Shown piece after piece: positions 36,749 through 48,960 of a stretch of 64,000 nt of DNA. The position numbers and the translations under genes are program-made. Positions within the stretch are counted from its first letter, which is position 1; each line of letters opens with the position of its first letter. The notes under the pieces are model-generated. The model worked only from the letters and a program-made list of their open reading frames with translations, searched no databases and had not been told where the DNA came from. Source of the stretch: Paramecium tetraurelia (taxonomy: Eukaryota; Ciliophora; Oligohymenophorea; Peniculida; Parameciidae); NCBI RefSeq assembly GCF_000165425.1, contig NW_001799647.1, positions 1 to 64,000 on the forward strand, in the 5' to 3' direction.

Positions 36749-37439
36749 TCAACTTATGAATTTGTAATATAAAATAAGTATATTTCCTATTGTCAATATG
36801 CAAATTAAGGAGAGGAGGATCCCCTTATTGTATGATTGACGATTCTTAATCATAGTGGCATGTCTTTGAGTCATTTAAACTCCCATTTGGATTTCTTTGG
36901 TCTAGAATGATTGAGAATGATAAATACATCTTCTATGGCTTTAAGCAGCTTTTCCTTTTGATTTCTTACGTTATCTAGAATAGTTAATTAAGTATCTTCT
37001 GCCTCCAATAAGCGAGAATCCAGAGTTTCTAATTATTTTGTTTAGACCTGTAAGTCCGAGTTGAGTCCTCCGATTGGAGATGGATTTAGTTTTTTGCTAT
37101 TGCTGCTAGAATTTGAGAATGGCAGTTTCTCTAGATCGAATTGCAAGTCTCTGAGTTTCTTTTGGCATTCTACATATGTGAGTTTGTTGGCCTTCATAGA
37201 TTGGACATAGTCTTTTTAATGCATCTCTGTGAATGATCCAAATTCAATTTCCATGAATTTGAACTTGTAAATAGATATGTTTTCAATACTTGATGTTCAG
37301 CTTGGACGAAAACGAGTTTCATCTTTTCAAAAACTAGTTGTTTACTTTAAGTGAGTGCATATTATTTATAAAGATTATTAAATTCTTCCACTTTGTTCTT
37401 GAAATTTTTCTCATTTTATTTGAACATGGTTGTAGCCAT
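36749..37439 (-). CDS. VTI1: Vti1-like Qb-SNARE
   Basis: About 221 aa. It starts MATTMFKQNEKNFKNK with a Vti1-type helical N-terminal domain, then a SNARE helix (LETLDSRLLEAEDTQL through NQKEKLLKAIEDV), a linker MTQRHATMIKNRQSYNKG, and a C-terminal membrane anchor LLSLICILTIGNILILYYK. Vti1 proteins drive fusion of Golgi, endosomal and vacuolar vesicles. Aligned by eye, the zero-layer position is Gln. A 26-nt intron with an AAG end near 37265-37290 fits the frame. The anchor is one frame off the SNARE helix; adding one T near 36898 rejoins them and makes the length divisible by three. Without it the protein would stop before the anchor. Confidence 0.78.
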
Positions 37440-37573
37440 TTAAATTGATTTCAAACTCTAAAATAATTATTAATAATAATTTCAGAATAGTGTGAGTACT
37501 TGGGAATGTGATAATGTATTTATGTTATATTAAATTACTTATAGATATTTATATATATAAAATAAATTAATTA

Positions 37574-37960
37574 ATGGATCAATTGGATTAGAAATAGTTA
37601 GAATAACTAAAGCAATAGTAGGCATAGAAGGAGCAAATGGAAGAAATCAAGAAGTCCATTCTGACATAGATATTGACACCTGAGGCTAAGCAGAGATGTA
37701 TTTCAATTGGATGTTTCAATTATAGTGGCAAATATCAAGTTGGTGAAACCAGAGAAGGCAGAGTTGATTGAGGTCCAACTTTGTTAATGGGCTAAGCAAG
37801 GGAAGATTACAAACTAGCTTTCTGAGGAGGAATTGATCAAATTACTCGAAGCAGCAGAAGGATAGAAAAAGCAAGACACTAAAGTGACTGTAATATTGCA
37901 ATATAAATGGTATAGTTTAAGAGAAGGAAACTGTCGAGTGATGACGAAGATGACATTTGA
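37574..37960 (+). CDS. PDCD5: PDCD5-family protein
   Basis: About 110 aa after two introns (37698-37725, 28 nt; 37890-37915, 26 nt). The family layout is complete: Gln-rich N-terminal helix, ILTPEAKQRLANIKLVKPEK core, ITNQLSEEELIKLLEAAEG, and a basic-acidic tail FKRRKLSSDDEDD. PDCD5 is a small three-helix DNA/chaperone-associated protein conserved from archaea to humans; in animals it is linked to apoptosis and to the CCT chaperonin. Its role in ciliates is not known. It is divergent from the SNARE gene. Confidence 0.95.
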
Positions 37961-37997
37961 TCTGTGTTACAATTATAAATAAACAATTAAACAAAAA

Positions 37998-38944
37998 CTC
38001 ATGTAGATAACTCTCTTAAATAATCAAAACAACCAAATTGAATGGTAGCAGCTGGAACTACTCTAACGAGTGTAATCCAGAATCCTCTGTAATAAGACAA
38101 CAATCCTTCTTTTCTCATCTTTTTTACACAATCAGAAAATGAAACATATGCTCTTTAGGCTCCCAAAGACCCGTTGATTTGAATTCTTCTACGTATGGTA
38201 TCAATGGGATATGTGAGTGCAGTTGCAGTGATGGTTGATATGGATCCGATTCCAATGAATTGTGCCAACTGCATCCAGATCTATTCGGACTTATTTTCTA
38301 TTGGTACGAGGTCTTTTAATTGATCATGGACAAGAAAACTGATTCCCAAGTATGGTACAGTGCCGCAAGAAGATAGGATGAATCCCTGATACAAAGCTGA
38401 GAACCCTTGAGTTTTGAGGGTCTTCTTGAGACAATCAAAGATTCCATTGTACAGACGAGCCTTGTTGAAATGACTCATATCGACAGTCAATTTAACACGT
38501 AAGACTTCAAGGGGATAATGTATCAGTTGATTAAGTAGGCCAGTGCAAAATCCTGCCACCAATCTGTTTGTCACTTGTCTTGTGTACTACATTGGTAATT
38601 GATAACATATTTACATTCTCTTTTTGTCGATATTCGGAAACATATTATTTGAATTTATCATAAACAGTAAATCGTATTGCAGCATTAGGAATGGTCTTAA
38701 TTACATTGAGACCGTTGCCTCTCCAGAAGGAGTACAAGCCTTGGGTTTTGTAGATCTATTTGATTCCTGACCAAGTTCGATCAATCTTGTCTTCGCATTT
38801 AAGAATGGGACTGACTTGTAGGATGAGTTTGACTCTTTCTAGAGGAGCAGTGGCTGTCTTGCTGACAGCGTAGGAAAAGGTGGTCACAGCCATGCATTTC
38901 CAAAATGTCAATCTCCTATACTACTTAGTTTCAGGATAATTCAT
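37998..38944 (-). CDS. Mitochondrial carrier family (SLC25) protein
   Basis: About 305 aa, one 28-nt intron (38587-38614). Three tandem carrier repeats are seen with signature motifs PLERVK, PLEVLR and PIDTIR, each at the end of an odd-numbered membrane helix, and matching matrix-helix segments (QGLYSFWRGNG, QGFSALYQGF, EGLLSYYRGF). The first and third repeats resemble the ADP/ATP and Ca-dependent ATP-Mg/Pi carrier groups, so a nucleotide substrate is plausible, but the RRRMMM signature of the ADP/ATP carrier is absent (the sequence has RRRIQI). It should sit in the inner mitochondrial membrane. Tail-to-tail with PDCD5 (37 bp). Confidence 0.94.
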
Positions 38945-38997
38945 TTTTATAATTTAATTATGACAAAAAATTGAAATATTTATATTTCATGAATTCT

Positions 38998-40722
38998 TCA
39001 AGATTTTCTAGAGATACGAAGTGTTTTTTATCTTTTCAAACTAACACGAAGACGAGATGACTTTTCTTGACCCATCTGATTGTTGTCTTCATCCATAAAG
39101 ATGAAGGAACTCTATTCAATAATGGAAGACACGAATCTCTCTACATCAGAATGGATAAAAAATTGATTCTTGAGTTACATAGCATAAATGTCATTGCTCA
39201 ACTTAAAAATCCTCTAACGTAAAGTCAAGATGTCTACAGTTTCTCTGGCAAACTTCAATTGCAACTTTGCAGATTTCATCTCCTACCTGTATTTAAGGAT
39301 TTCCCTTTGTTCCTTGATGTGAGATCGATACCTCTCTCGCATCAACAAAGTGATGAAGACGTTCTAAAAGTATAGTTGGTATCCTTTCTCATATAGAAAT
39401 TTAACCCAAGTCAAAAATCGCTTATCAGCTTTGTGCATAGATTGATACTAATGAATCTTCATGGTATACTGATCCCACTTCTAAATCATCTTCGCTTTGT
39501 ACTCCCTCACATTCTTAACGAACTAATTCAAATTCACCCTGATCAACTGTAACTTCCCACTCGTGATCAAAGCCTTCTTCTTGAACATGTACAAACTCGC
39601 TCGCCATTTCAACAGTGGCAGAACAAGAGCCAACGAATTGTGAATGATCCTCCTCTTCGATTGCTTACAAAACATAGTCAACGTCATCATTGTTTGTCCC
39701 ACTGTCCTATGACCTAAGTCCTCGCGATTCAATTTGTAATCCTCTCTGAACTTCCTCATCCTCAATTAAATGCTAATGACCATCATTTTATTTTTCTTCA
39801 ATTGCCTCCTTCTCTATTGCAATATGCTATTCAGATTGTCTACCAACTTCAAAAAGTGAAGCAATTCACCCCAAAGGAAGGTCTGCTCTCTCCTTCTCTC
39901 CCGGTTTCGTAAGGTCAAGGTAATCAACTTGTATTCATCATGAGCCCATTCTTTAGCTTGAAAATCAAGATTTTTCTATTGATTAGCCTCTATGATGGCT
40001 TTCTTTTATAGATTTCTCGTCTTAAGCACCTGCAAGAAACGATCTGATCGACTCACCTCCACTTCATACTTATTCACTTTCTTAACTGCCTGTATCTTAT
40101 TCTGATTCACTATAAATTGGGGCATTCTGGGAATCTCATCACTCATCTGGACTCTCTCGTGATTACTCGATATTCGTATCAACTTCTTGAAAGAGTCTGT
40201 CTATCCATAGTATATCATGAACTTAATGTCTGTTTGTTTACGAGCCACAAATGCCAAATTAAGTTTCTCCTCCCCATTATGTCTTACAGTCCATGTTCTA
40301 TTTCTTATCACTTGATCACAATTAAATTTGGTTGGAAATGGAGAGTTAAAAGATATCATTATCTGAAAGTCGCCATCACAATACACCGTACAATTCAGAG
40401 GAGATTTTTAACCTTTTGTGGGAATATTGCAATAATAAAATTCCATCGGAGTCACTTTATATACTTTCCCAGATACGAGTGTCCCTCCCAATTGGCATTC
40501 TGGATGGAGGTTGGGCTCAGTGGCCGTCTGTTTCAATGCATAACGAAGACTCTTCATTTCCTCCACGCTTTCAAGCATCATCCATGATCGCTAGAACTTC
40601 TCCGACGTCTCTTCCAATATACGAGATTGATCAAAAACACCAGAACCACTTGTTTGAGATCTGTAGTGCGATATAGAGGGAGAGTAAAGCTGATTAACTG
40701 GTCTAATTATTGATTTCTTCAT
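38998..40722 (-). CDS. Uncharacterised protein, 574 aa, basic and helical
   Basis: A clean 575-codon frame without introns, from ATG at 40722 to TGA at 38998-39000, with many TAA/TAG Gln codons. The N-terminal 190 residues read as a beta-rich domain (LNCTVYCDGDFQIMISF, RTWTVRHNG, DIKFMIYYG). The rest is strongly basic and helical with aromatic-Arg stretches (RRREQTFLWGELLHFL, LLKWRASLYMFKKK), resembling ciliate proteins with IQ-like or armadillo-like helices. No family is assigned. The mixed beta-domain plus basic helical rod suggests a structural role, possibly ciliary; this is inference. Confidence 0.82.
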
Positions 40723-41518
40723 TATATAATTATTATATATTCTTGTCAAACTTTAGTAGTTTCTAATTATTGCATTTAACCAACTTATCAATCCATTAAA
40801 ATCTGAACATCAAAGAGTCAATATTGTGTGTCAATTTTTTAACTTATTTATATATTCATAATCTCTTTACAAAATTAATTAAAGTGTTCTATATGATAAC
40901 TTGAAATTTCAATGTAGAATATATAATACCTCATAAATCTGTATTCAATCACTGGATGCTTGGGGTTTTAATCAAAACAAATAGATCGTTTGAATTCTAT
41001 AGATATTTACAGTATTTAGTCATAGATTTGAGAGAAACAAAAATTATATTATTGACTTGATTTATAAATATAATCGCTTTTATTTATATAATAAATTATA
41101 TAGCTATTGAATTTGAGTAGATACATATTATTATCAATGGAACCTTTAAGAGTTTAAAGATGTTAGAATGTCATAATGTTAGGTATAAATATTTAGTTAA
41201 TTATTATTATTTTTTATTTTTATATTTATTTTTATTTCCTTAAAAATAATAACGTATTATTAATATTCTATTAATTAATGAAAAAAATGATATTGTTTAT
41301 GAGTCGCTGGATGAAAGATAATGAAAAAATTAAGAAGGCTAAAAAATCTGTTAATCTTCAACTTTGGTCATACATATATATCCTTAATTTATGTTACATT
41401 ATAAATTAAAACAAATAACATAATTTAATAATCAAAAACATTTTATATCTTATTAATTCATTATCATTATTATGTACAATTAAATAATTATGTTTTCTTT
41501 TTCTATTTCAATTAATTA
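40723..41518. other. Intergenic, divergent promoters, nothing else seen
   Basis: Very AT-rich 796-bp gap between two divergent genes. Dense TGA and poly-A/T; no coding signal, RNA gene or repeat is recognised. Confidence 0.45.
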
Positions 41519-42697
41519 ATGTTTAAATAACAAATTTTAGAATCTAGTATCTTTTAAACAATTCATCATCATCTTGAAGAGTAACTTAGTGTTAAATCGA
41601 ATAAATTCATAAAACTTGAGACTGAAATCGAAATGATTGATATGTCATTAAAGTAATTATAAGAATAATAATCTGAACTATTAATCAAATGTCTGAAGTA
41701 ATGGATTATATCTGAAAAGTACTTTAAAGTGATTAAGGTTTTGGATAATGTAAAACATGATAATTCGAGACTTTTGGAATTACTCAAACTCTATGATGTA
41801 TTTATCATACATCAGAGTGAAAACTCAGTTCAATTTTTGTACAGCAATAAATTTAGTTAAGTAATTTAAAAGAAGGAGGACTTCTTCGTAAATCAATCTT
41901 AAATCACCTACATATTTAAATTTTCATCGTTGGGTAACATCAACCAATAGCCTGACCTTTTTGTGAATGTGATGAAATTGATCAATTGTGTATATCCACT
42001 TTCGACCTTGACATTTAAGTGGATCCCCTATAAGCATTTGAATTTACTCCTTGATAGTCAATCATAATCTTATGATATCAACGAAGTAATAATGAAACTA
42101 CTTGATCTATTTGATATAATACAGTGGAAACAGATCGATTATCTAGAACTGTTGTCGACAGTGATACCAGAGTCGGATATGTTGATGTATAGGAGTCCCT
42201 AGGAGTTTTTTGATTGTGCATTGGGAAAACAGAATGTTTATGAGTTATATTTGGATGGGAAATGCGTATCTTTTGCCAAGGGGTAATTCCAATTCAATTG
42301 CATTTGTAATTAGGAGTTTAAGCAGTTCTTGGTTCTGGGGAAGACGCGTTCAAGATTGCTCAATGTGAAGGATCAAATGCGGATTGCTGAATTAATAAGC
42401 AATCACTGCAAATCGAGTAGGAGTATGATGGTGTTTGTGGAATCAGAGGATGAGACTTTTGATTTAGAGTAATTTGAGTAGGTGTGTCATTAAAATCCAA
42501 AATTGTTTAGATCTCAGCATTTTCAGGTGGAGAGTTAGCAGAATGCTATTCTGATTGATAAAATTACTATGTTGTATCTATCAATGCAAGATGATCTTAG
42601 CAATATGTTCTCTCAACTTTCAACTGAATAACATGAGGTCATCTACAATTCATTCAGAAGTGCGTTGCTAAACAAATTTGTGATTGATAAACTATGA
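41519..42697 (+). CDS. Uncharacterised protein, 392 aa
   Basis: A clean intronless frame from ATG at 41519 (MFKQQILESSIFQTIHHHLEE) to TGA at 42695-42697. It starts with a helical coiled-coil-like segment. A central globular part contains a CICNQEFKQFLVLGKTR segment. The C-terminal region SMQDDLSNMFSQLSTEQHEV is helical. There is no membrane segment and no known motif. Codon use matches neighbouring genes, so I take it as real but cannot assign a function. Confidence 0.78.
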
Positions 42698-42736
42698 AAA
42701 TTAAGAATTATATTTTAAAATAAAATTTATTTGACA

Positions 42737-43372
42737 ATGTAATCTAGTGGGTAGAAATCTCAAATTATAAAACGAACAACCTTTCTGAACTCATCTTCAG
42801 CCTTCAGTACAAATAGTAGAACCAATTCTATCGTATAGGACAACAATTAAAAAAAGGAGTTAAGAAGGTAGATAATCACAAGTATAATATAGGTATCCAA
42901 CAGAATGGGCTGAATAAATAGACAATAAATCAGATAATCGATTTCATCATACAATCATCAATAAAAGCAAAGACGAGCACAATCCAAGTTTGGCATCTCC
43001 AAGCAAAATATTTGGAATCTAAGAAGGGTATGAGTGCAAATCATTCTTAGCAATAACCCAAGCAGATTTCATACGACCAATGAGGATCTTTTGTCCTCAT
43101 TCCGAAAGAAGAATCAATCACTTGGCAATTTGGGAAGTTGGTAGTTCACCTCTCCACAGCCTCAGTCATCCTTGATCTCTAAATCTAACACCAGCAAAAC
43201 TATATCCAGGAGAGTGGATCTGGCCGTTCCTCTGTCAGAACTATTGGAGATATCAAGACAATTAGATTGTTCATAATAGGAGGAGATCAGATAATTGTCA
43301 CGAGGTTATGTCAATTAACTCTTCCAATTATCATAAACTATTGAAAGAGTACTTCGAAATATAAAGAGATGA
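42737..43372 (+). CDS. Uncharacterised Ser/Asn-rich protein, 195 aa
   Basis: ATG at 42737 (MQSSGQKSQIIKRTTF) to TGA at 43370-43372 with two introns supported by frame joining: 42868-42892 (25 nt) and 43028-43050 (23 nt). The first two thirds are disordered, rich in S, N, T and K. The C-terminal third is a helix with conserved look (LAVPLSELLEISRQLDC, then EEIRQLSRGYVNQLF). No family is recognised. It follows the 41519 gene by 39 bp on the same strand. Confidence 0.72.
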
Positions 43373-43424
43373 GATTATTGATGGATATTTATGTTAAGAT
43401 TAATAGTAATTAGTATCTATAAAA

Positions 43425-44445
43425 TCATTTAAGAATGGACAATTACATCAATGCTTTATCCTTCTGTATCTAAGCTGAATTCTTAGTGTGAGTGGATGCT
43501 GATTAATTTCTCATGATTTTCTATTTGATCTTAATCCCAGTAGCTATGTATTTTTGTTCATCCAAATCCCCCAAAAGACGATCTGGATATTTGGTTGGAC
43601 TGAATCGACTTTGCGGTGTCATGGATTGACAAAATCCAATGATAGTCTTTATGATATCAGTCGATCTTTGTTCGTTGTGATTGTTTTGCAAGGCCACTAT
43701 TCTCTTGTTCCCAACATATCCCTTGTAGATGGAATCAAAATGGTATTAAGGAATCAGATGGTCTTACTTTGATGCCAACAGTATCATTGGACAGGTGATG
43801 TTTAAATGTAAAGGCAATTGGACCTTGCTTATTTGAAACTGGAACAATTTTGCAATGCTTCCTGAATTTACACAAGATAATATACTTCTGATCAACTCAT
43901 ACAATCCTTTGTTGATGATGTCTGGAGTGTGGAGTTTCAATTTTATTAAATTTATCACTACATCTTCCAAAACCAAAAATGGACTGTCCAAAACCAAACA
44001 TTTTATATTTTGGTTCTTCTGAGTGTACATCAAGGCTGTCGTAGCTCCCATTGATCTGCCCCACAAGATGATGTGAAAATATTTCTCCTTCAAGTGTCGA
44101 ATCACTAACGCCACGTTCTCCTCCTCTTTTAAACTTCATCAACATAACTAATTACCCAAATGTCACAAAGTCTCCTTCAGACTACCCAGCTGCCTAAAAA
44201 TCAAATGAACAAAAATCGAAATCACTCTTGCATACAAAGGAAGCATATTACACAGCTTCTAACCTTGATCCATTATACCCATGCAAATATAATACGCATG
44301 ATTGTGTGTACTTATTGCATTTATATAGAGAACATTGTAATCCTTGCAACTAGAAATCTTATCTCGGATAACCACATTCTAAATCTGATTTGTTATAAGC
44401 AACACGCTTAGGTTACATAATTTACCTACAATAACCATCGAACAT
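43425..44445 (-). CDS. Alpha/beta hydrolase, ABHD17 / serine aminopeptidase S33-like
   Basis: About 339 aa from ATG at 44445 (MFDGYCRQIM) to TGA at 43425-43427. The fold is clear: YLHGYNGSR oxyanion strand, FDFQAAGQSEGDFVTFG, nucleophile elbow ILWGRSMGATTAL (Ser), LASKQDHLIP (Asp) and ALQNNHNEQR (His), so the full catalytic triad is present. Relatives in the ABHD17/Bem46 group are depalmitoylases or membrane-associated esterases; the substrate here is unknown. One extra A in the run near 44128 must be skipped to join the N-terminal and catalytic parts; the total is then a multiple of three. No intron is needed. Confidence 0.9.
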
Positions 44446-45127
44446 TTTAATTTCTTTTTATTTGCCTTTTTATTAAATATAAATATAAAATGGAATCAAA
44501 TCCCAAGCAGAAAGACCGACTGCAATGCAATGCAATTCAATTCAATGTTTATTTGTGAGTACTTCAATTTTATGAATCACATTCATTGTTAAATATTCAT
44601 AATCTCAAATACCAATTTATATTGTGAATTACTATTAAATATTAATAATCTTAAATAACAAAATGGATTAGTAATCATTTTAATACTCCCCCCATATTAT
44701 GACTCTTCTGATTCTCCTTTTCGATTGATAATAATTAAGATGTTTGATTCTCAACATTTTTGACATAATTTAGGTGCAGTCAATATGGATGGCTATATTG
44801 TCTATTCGTTAACATCAAATAAAATAATAATTGATAAAAAATACAAAATACTTTAATAAAATCCATAATTTTATATGTATTTTATCTTTGAGTATAGATG
44901 GCTATATTTGTCCTCCAAATTAACTTAAGTGCATTTTTGAGGGGCAGTGACTATCCAATGTTGGAAACCATATCCAAAATTGCATGCGAATCTCATAAAA
45001 GTCCTCTTCCATTTGGAGATGTCATATATACATCTGCTAAATTGTTTTATGAGTGAGATCAGATGTGTTAACTATTATTAATAAAAGTTTATATACAGAT
45101 CATATGAAAAGAGTTAAAAAAATACGT
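44446..45127. other. Intergenic with imperfect repeats and a tiny open frame
   Basis: AT-rich gap. It holds imperfect direct repeats: TAAATATT-AATAATCTTAAATA-like copies near 44592 and 44634, and two GGATGGCTATATT/AGATGGCTATATT copies near 44787 and 44896. A 52-codon plus frame at 44898-45056 (MAIFVLQINLSAFLRGS) looks somewhat protein-like, but no continuation or family is seen. It may be a gene fragment. Confidence 0.35.
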
Positions 45128-48100
45128 ATGCACACTCTTACTGACGAGCGGTTATCGCCTCTCAAGTTTCCGTCAATTTAATCAATCAATAAGACTATTT
45201 AGGGGGAAGATGGAACAGTAAATGATTACATTAAATTAATGAACAGGTTTTCGAGATGCAGCAGTTGATGAGTCGAGCCAATATGTGCACAAGCAACAAG
45301 ACGGTTAGAACATTGCAGAAAATCACCAATGAATAAAGTGAGAGGAAGGATTTACAATTGTTGTAGTAATGGACCGATGTAATATACATACGTAATAAGG
45401 ATAGTCAATGGTGTAATAGATTCAACAGCAGAATTTTTACAGTATCACCGAGTTTTACGATAAGATAGAGCTGATTTACTCTGGATCCATAGGGTAGCTT
45501 TGTCAACAACTTTCTGTAAAGTGCAATGATTATTCCTAATTAATTGATAAAATATGGACGTAATTCACTGGAATTGTGAAGGAGATAATTGAAAAATAAT
45601 CGCGAACCAATAGAAAATTGGAGAAGGAAAGTTTAACAAACACGATTAAAATACATGAAAGGTATTAAACTCAGATGAGTGAGAAATTGCAAAGATTAAA
45701 CGAGGCTGAAAAGTAGTTGAAGAGGAATGCTGAATACGCCGAGAAAATGAACAAGGAGAATCGTTACCTAAGAAAAAAGACTTGTAAATTGTCAACTGAA
45801 CTTAGCAGTCACAACAACGACATCGAATTACTAAAGTTGTAATTGCAAGATTTGAGTAAGGAGAATGAGACTCTCAAATTATTTTAGCAAGTTCGTCATC
45901 AGAATGACCACTTCACAGCTGACTTTGAGGAGGAACTCTACAAAGCCAAGAAGGAGATTTTCGATGACTTTAAGTTAGTCTTCGAAGAACAGACTAAAAA
46001 ATTCGAAGAAGCTTACCTAAACAAAATACAGGATCTGGAAAGGGGATCAGATGACAAGGCCTAGAAGGATGAAAACTTAATTGAGGAGTACGAAGAAATT
46101 CTATTCAAGGATAAATGTGTAGGGAACACTGTTGAGTTCAGTGAGATCCAGGTAGATACGAGCGAGTAATATATTCATTAATAAAAGCTTGGTTCTTAAA
46201 GCAGAAATGTTCACTCAAACTGTCAATCAAAAAAGAAGAACCTATGATTGTGCAAATCAGACCATGCCTATTCCGAGCAATAGTCAAGCTTGTGAGGCCA
46301 ATTATGCTCTAATCAAAAGAGAATGCATTCCTAGAAATCAACAAGAATAAACCTATTTGGAAATGTCAAAATATCCAATTAAGACTTTCACAGATGATTA
46401 CTATTAATTGTATATTGAAAGAGTGGAAGTTGAAAAGAAGACCTTTTCCAGTGTGTTGGAGAGTATTCTGGATCAATTGAAATCTCGATCTTTACAAATC
46501 TTCAGTATCATGTAAATGAAAGAGGAGTTGTTCCAAGAAGACTTTCGTGAAGCCGATAAGTATTTTCAGAACTCTTATTCGGTTTTTCTGTTTTTGGTCA
46601 ATGATTTCCAGGATATCATCAAAAAGTTGAAGGAGGAATTGATAACTCGAAAAATATAAATCTTTGAAACTTAAATTGACTGTAAACAAAGCAATAGACA
46701 AAAGATCTAGACACAGAAGAGATTTGATCTCTTGGCATCCAAGTATCAATAGCAAGTTAAGAATTTTAATTTCATCTCCAAATAACTTAAGGCTGTCTCT
46801 CGATTTCTACCATAATACTAACAGGATTAAATCAGAAGGAAGGCTATTCGTCACAAAATTAATTTTGAATTCCCAAAAGGTATTTCGCCAACTCCTTTGC
46901 TAATAAGTACTAATAACTTAAATCCCCCGATTCCTTAGAATTTCAATATTAGTTCAGCATCTCTCTTACCACCTTAATAATAAGTTCAACCAGCCTTGTC
47001 TATCAATCCAAAGAACTCATTGGGATACCTCCCTCCTATGACTCCCCTAGAACCCTTTTAAGACAGTAGCATCCCATAGAGAACTTCAATGGCAGAGCTG
47101 AGTTGTGATTCTCCAGATGGTCCTGAAGCATTCTCGCCTTCGAAACCAATCATAGCACTCAATTGTAAGAAGTCTAAATTTGATTTGTAGTCTTCCCGGA
47201 CAATAAGTTTGAGGATTCCTAGAGTTCTTCAGATGAGGAGGTAGATCTGTCTGAGTGTCTGAATCCAGTGAAGAACTTATTGTCAATAGAGAAGAAGCTA
47301 TTCGTGAGTAGATGTGGCAGTAAGAACACTTAATTGGCCACGTAAACCTTATTGCAGGAGATCCAACAATTTCGAAGAGACAAAATAGAGAACATTGTCA
47401 CATAACATACGTTGATAAAGATCTTGGCCAATTTCGTGTAGTGGTGTCTGAAATTCAACAAGTTCACTTACCCATTGCATGTGCAATTGTATGAGTACTT
47501 TTCGAGTGAGAATCAATCTCAACCTCAGAATGTATGGCTGGGCAAAGTGGCCAGAGTGATAAAATCCTTAATTTATTATAAGCGAAGGAGTGACACGGCA
47601 AGACTATTTCATTCGATGCTGATTGGAGATGTATTATGATATAATAAAGCTAGTTAAGTTTCCAAATCTATTTGCAAATATTGAGCAATTTACAGAGTGC
47701 CACCTTCACGGAAACTGGCATTCAAGTGCTTCAATCCTAACTAGCCGAATACATCAAAGGGATGTAGAAGTAGCCTCAATATGTGGATTATGATGCGGAA
47801 ATCTCGCATCATTTGGGACCTATGCAGGATATCAAGATTCAGGAATTGCTCTTGAAATATTCTACTATACTTTAGATTTTTGCAGAAGATGGAGAACGAC
47901 TGACTCAGAATCAGTTCAGATTGCTATTACTGGAGTTGGAGAACAAGAGAGAGGAACAGCAGATCATCAGTATGTTCAACAATGAATGCGATATAGAATA
48001 ATAATAAGTTCAGTACATTTCGTTTTAGAGATTTGCGATTATTTGTGAGGAACTGCAATTACTTTAAGGGTTGGATGAATACTTGACTCGAAATGATGTT

Positions 48101-48343
48101 TAGTATTTTAAAGACATGGACCTATGGAGAGTAAGAGAGGTGGAATTAAAGTTGATGTTGATTCGGAGTCACAATTATGATGCGTCTGAAAGGGATCTGT
48201 TTATGAGGATGTACAAATTGCATCAGCCACAATAGCGAATCATTTTGGGACGCTACTTGGAGAGAAGGGCTAAGGAATTGTTGTTACAACGATATACTTT
48301 TGAGTGTTTGGCTCCGTTTATGTAACTTTTCGAATAATAATGA
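45128..48343 (+). CDS. Large coiled-coil protein with helical C-terminal domain
   Basis: About 1045 aa, unknown family. ATG at 45128 (MHTLTDERLSPLKFPS). Residues about 30-370 are mostly coiled coil; a middle region contains YDCANQTMPIPSNSQ, a second coil, and a Pro/Ser-rich stretch (LGYLPPMTPLEPF). The C-terminal 370 residues are globular and helical (LARLFHSM-type helices, MQDIKIQELLLKYSTI, ERDLFMRMYKL). Introns: 45218-45246 (29), 45379-45404 (26), 47631-47653 (23). Two compensating indels are bridged: an extra A in the A6 run near 46228 and a missing T near 47187. If the first were real, the gene would split in two with a second start at 46209. Confidence 0.75.
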
Positions 48344-48449
48344 TAATATTTATTTTGATATTCACAAGGAAGAAGATTTAATATTGCAATTGCACTAATT
48401 ATTATTTAAATAAAGTATTTATATAAATATAGGTGTCTACATTTGTAAA

Positions 48450-48902
48450 ATGATGTTCAAATAAACAAAAGTGAATGATGGCTTCAAACTTCCTAGAATC
48501 GAGAAGCCCTCTGCTTACATTATTTAGACCAATCGAGATTCCTTGGATTTTCTATTGGGAAAGAATAGGAATCCCTTTGATTCCAATAAGGTCCCCCAAT
48601 TGAGACAAGAACCAAAGTAGATTACTGAGATGCCAACAAACCGATTCGCCCGTTGTGGCAGTCAACTTTTGGATCCATCTTCGCAGGTGTTTAAGCCTGT
48701 ACAGTAAACTCAGAGAAAAATCAGTCAAATGGATTGTAAATATGATATTCAGAATTTCTTTACTCTGGAACCATAACTCGAGGCCAAAAAACCTATTGTT
48801 ATTAACAAGAGAAATCGTGTGCCCAAGCATTACCGCTTATAAACCTTTTCGGATTGGGTCAAGAAGTTATATGGTTAAGATTGGTTTAATGATTAAATAT
48901 GA
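48450..48902 (+). CDS. Uncharacterised protein, 150 aa
   Basis: An intronless frame of 151 codons from ATG at 48450 (MMFKQTKVNDGFKLPRIEK) to TGA at 48900-48902, with TAA/TAG Gln codons. It is basic, polar and probably extended, ending in a Trp/Tyr-containing segment (FSDWVKKLYGQDWFND). No domain is recognised. Small proteins of this type are often cortical or ciliary in Paramecium, but nothing proves that here. It is convergent with the kinase gene ending at 48961. Confidence 0.68.
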
Positions 48903-48960
48903 TCACAAATTTTTGCTTAAACTTTACTTAAATTATTCAATGGCAGGCACTCTGAACTGC

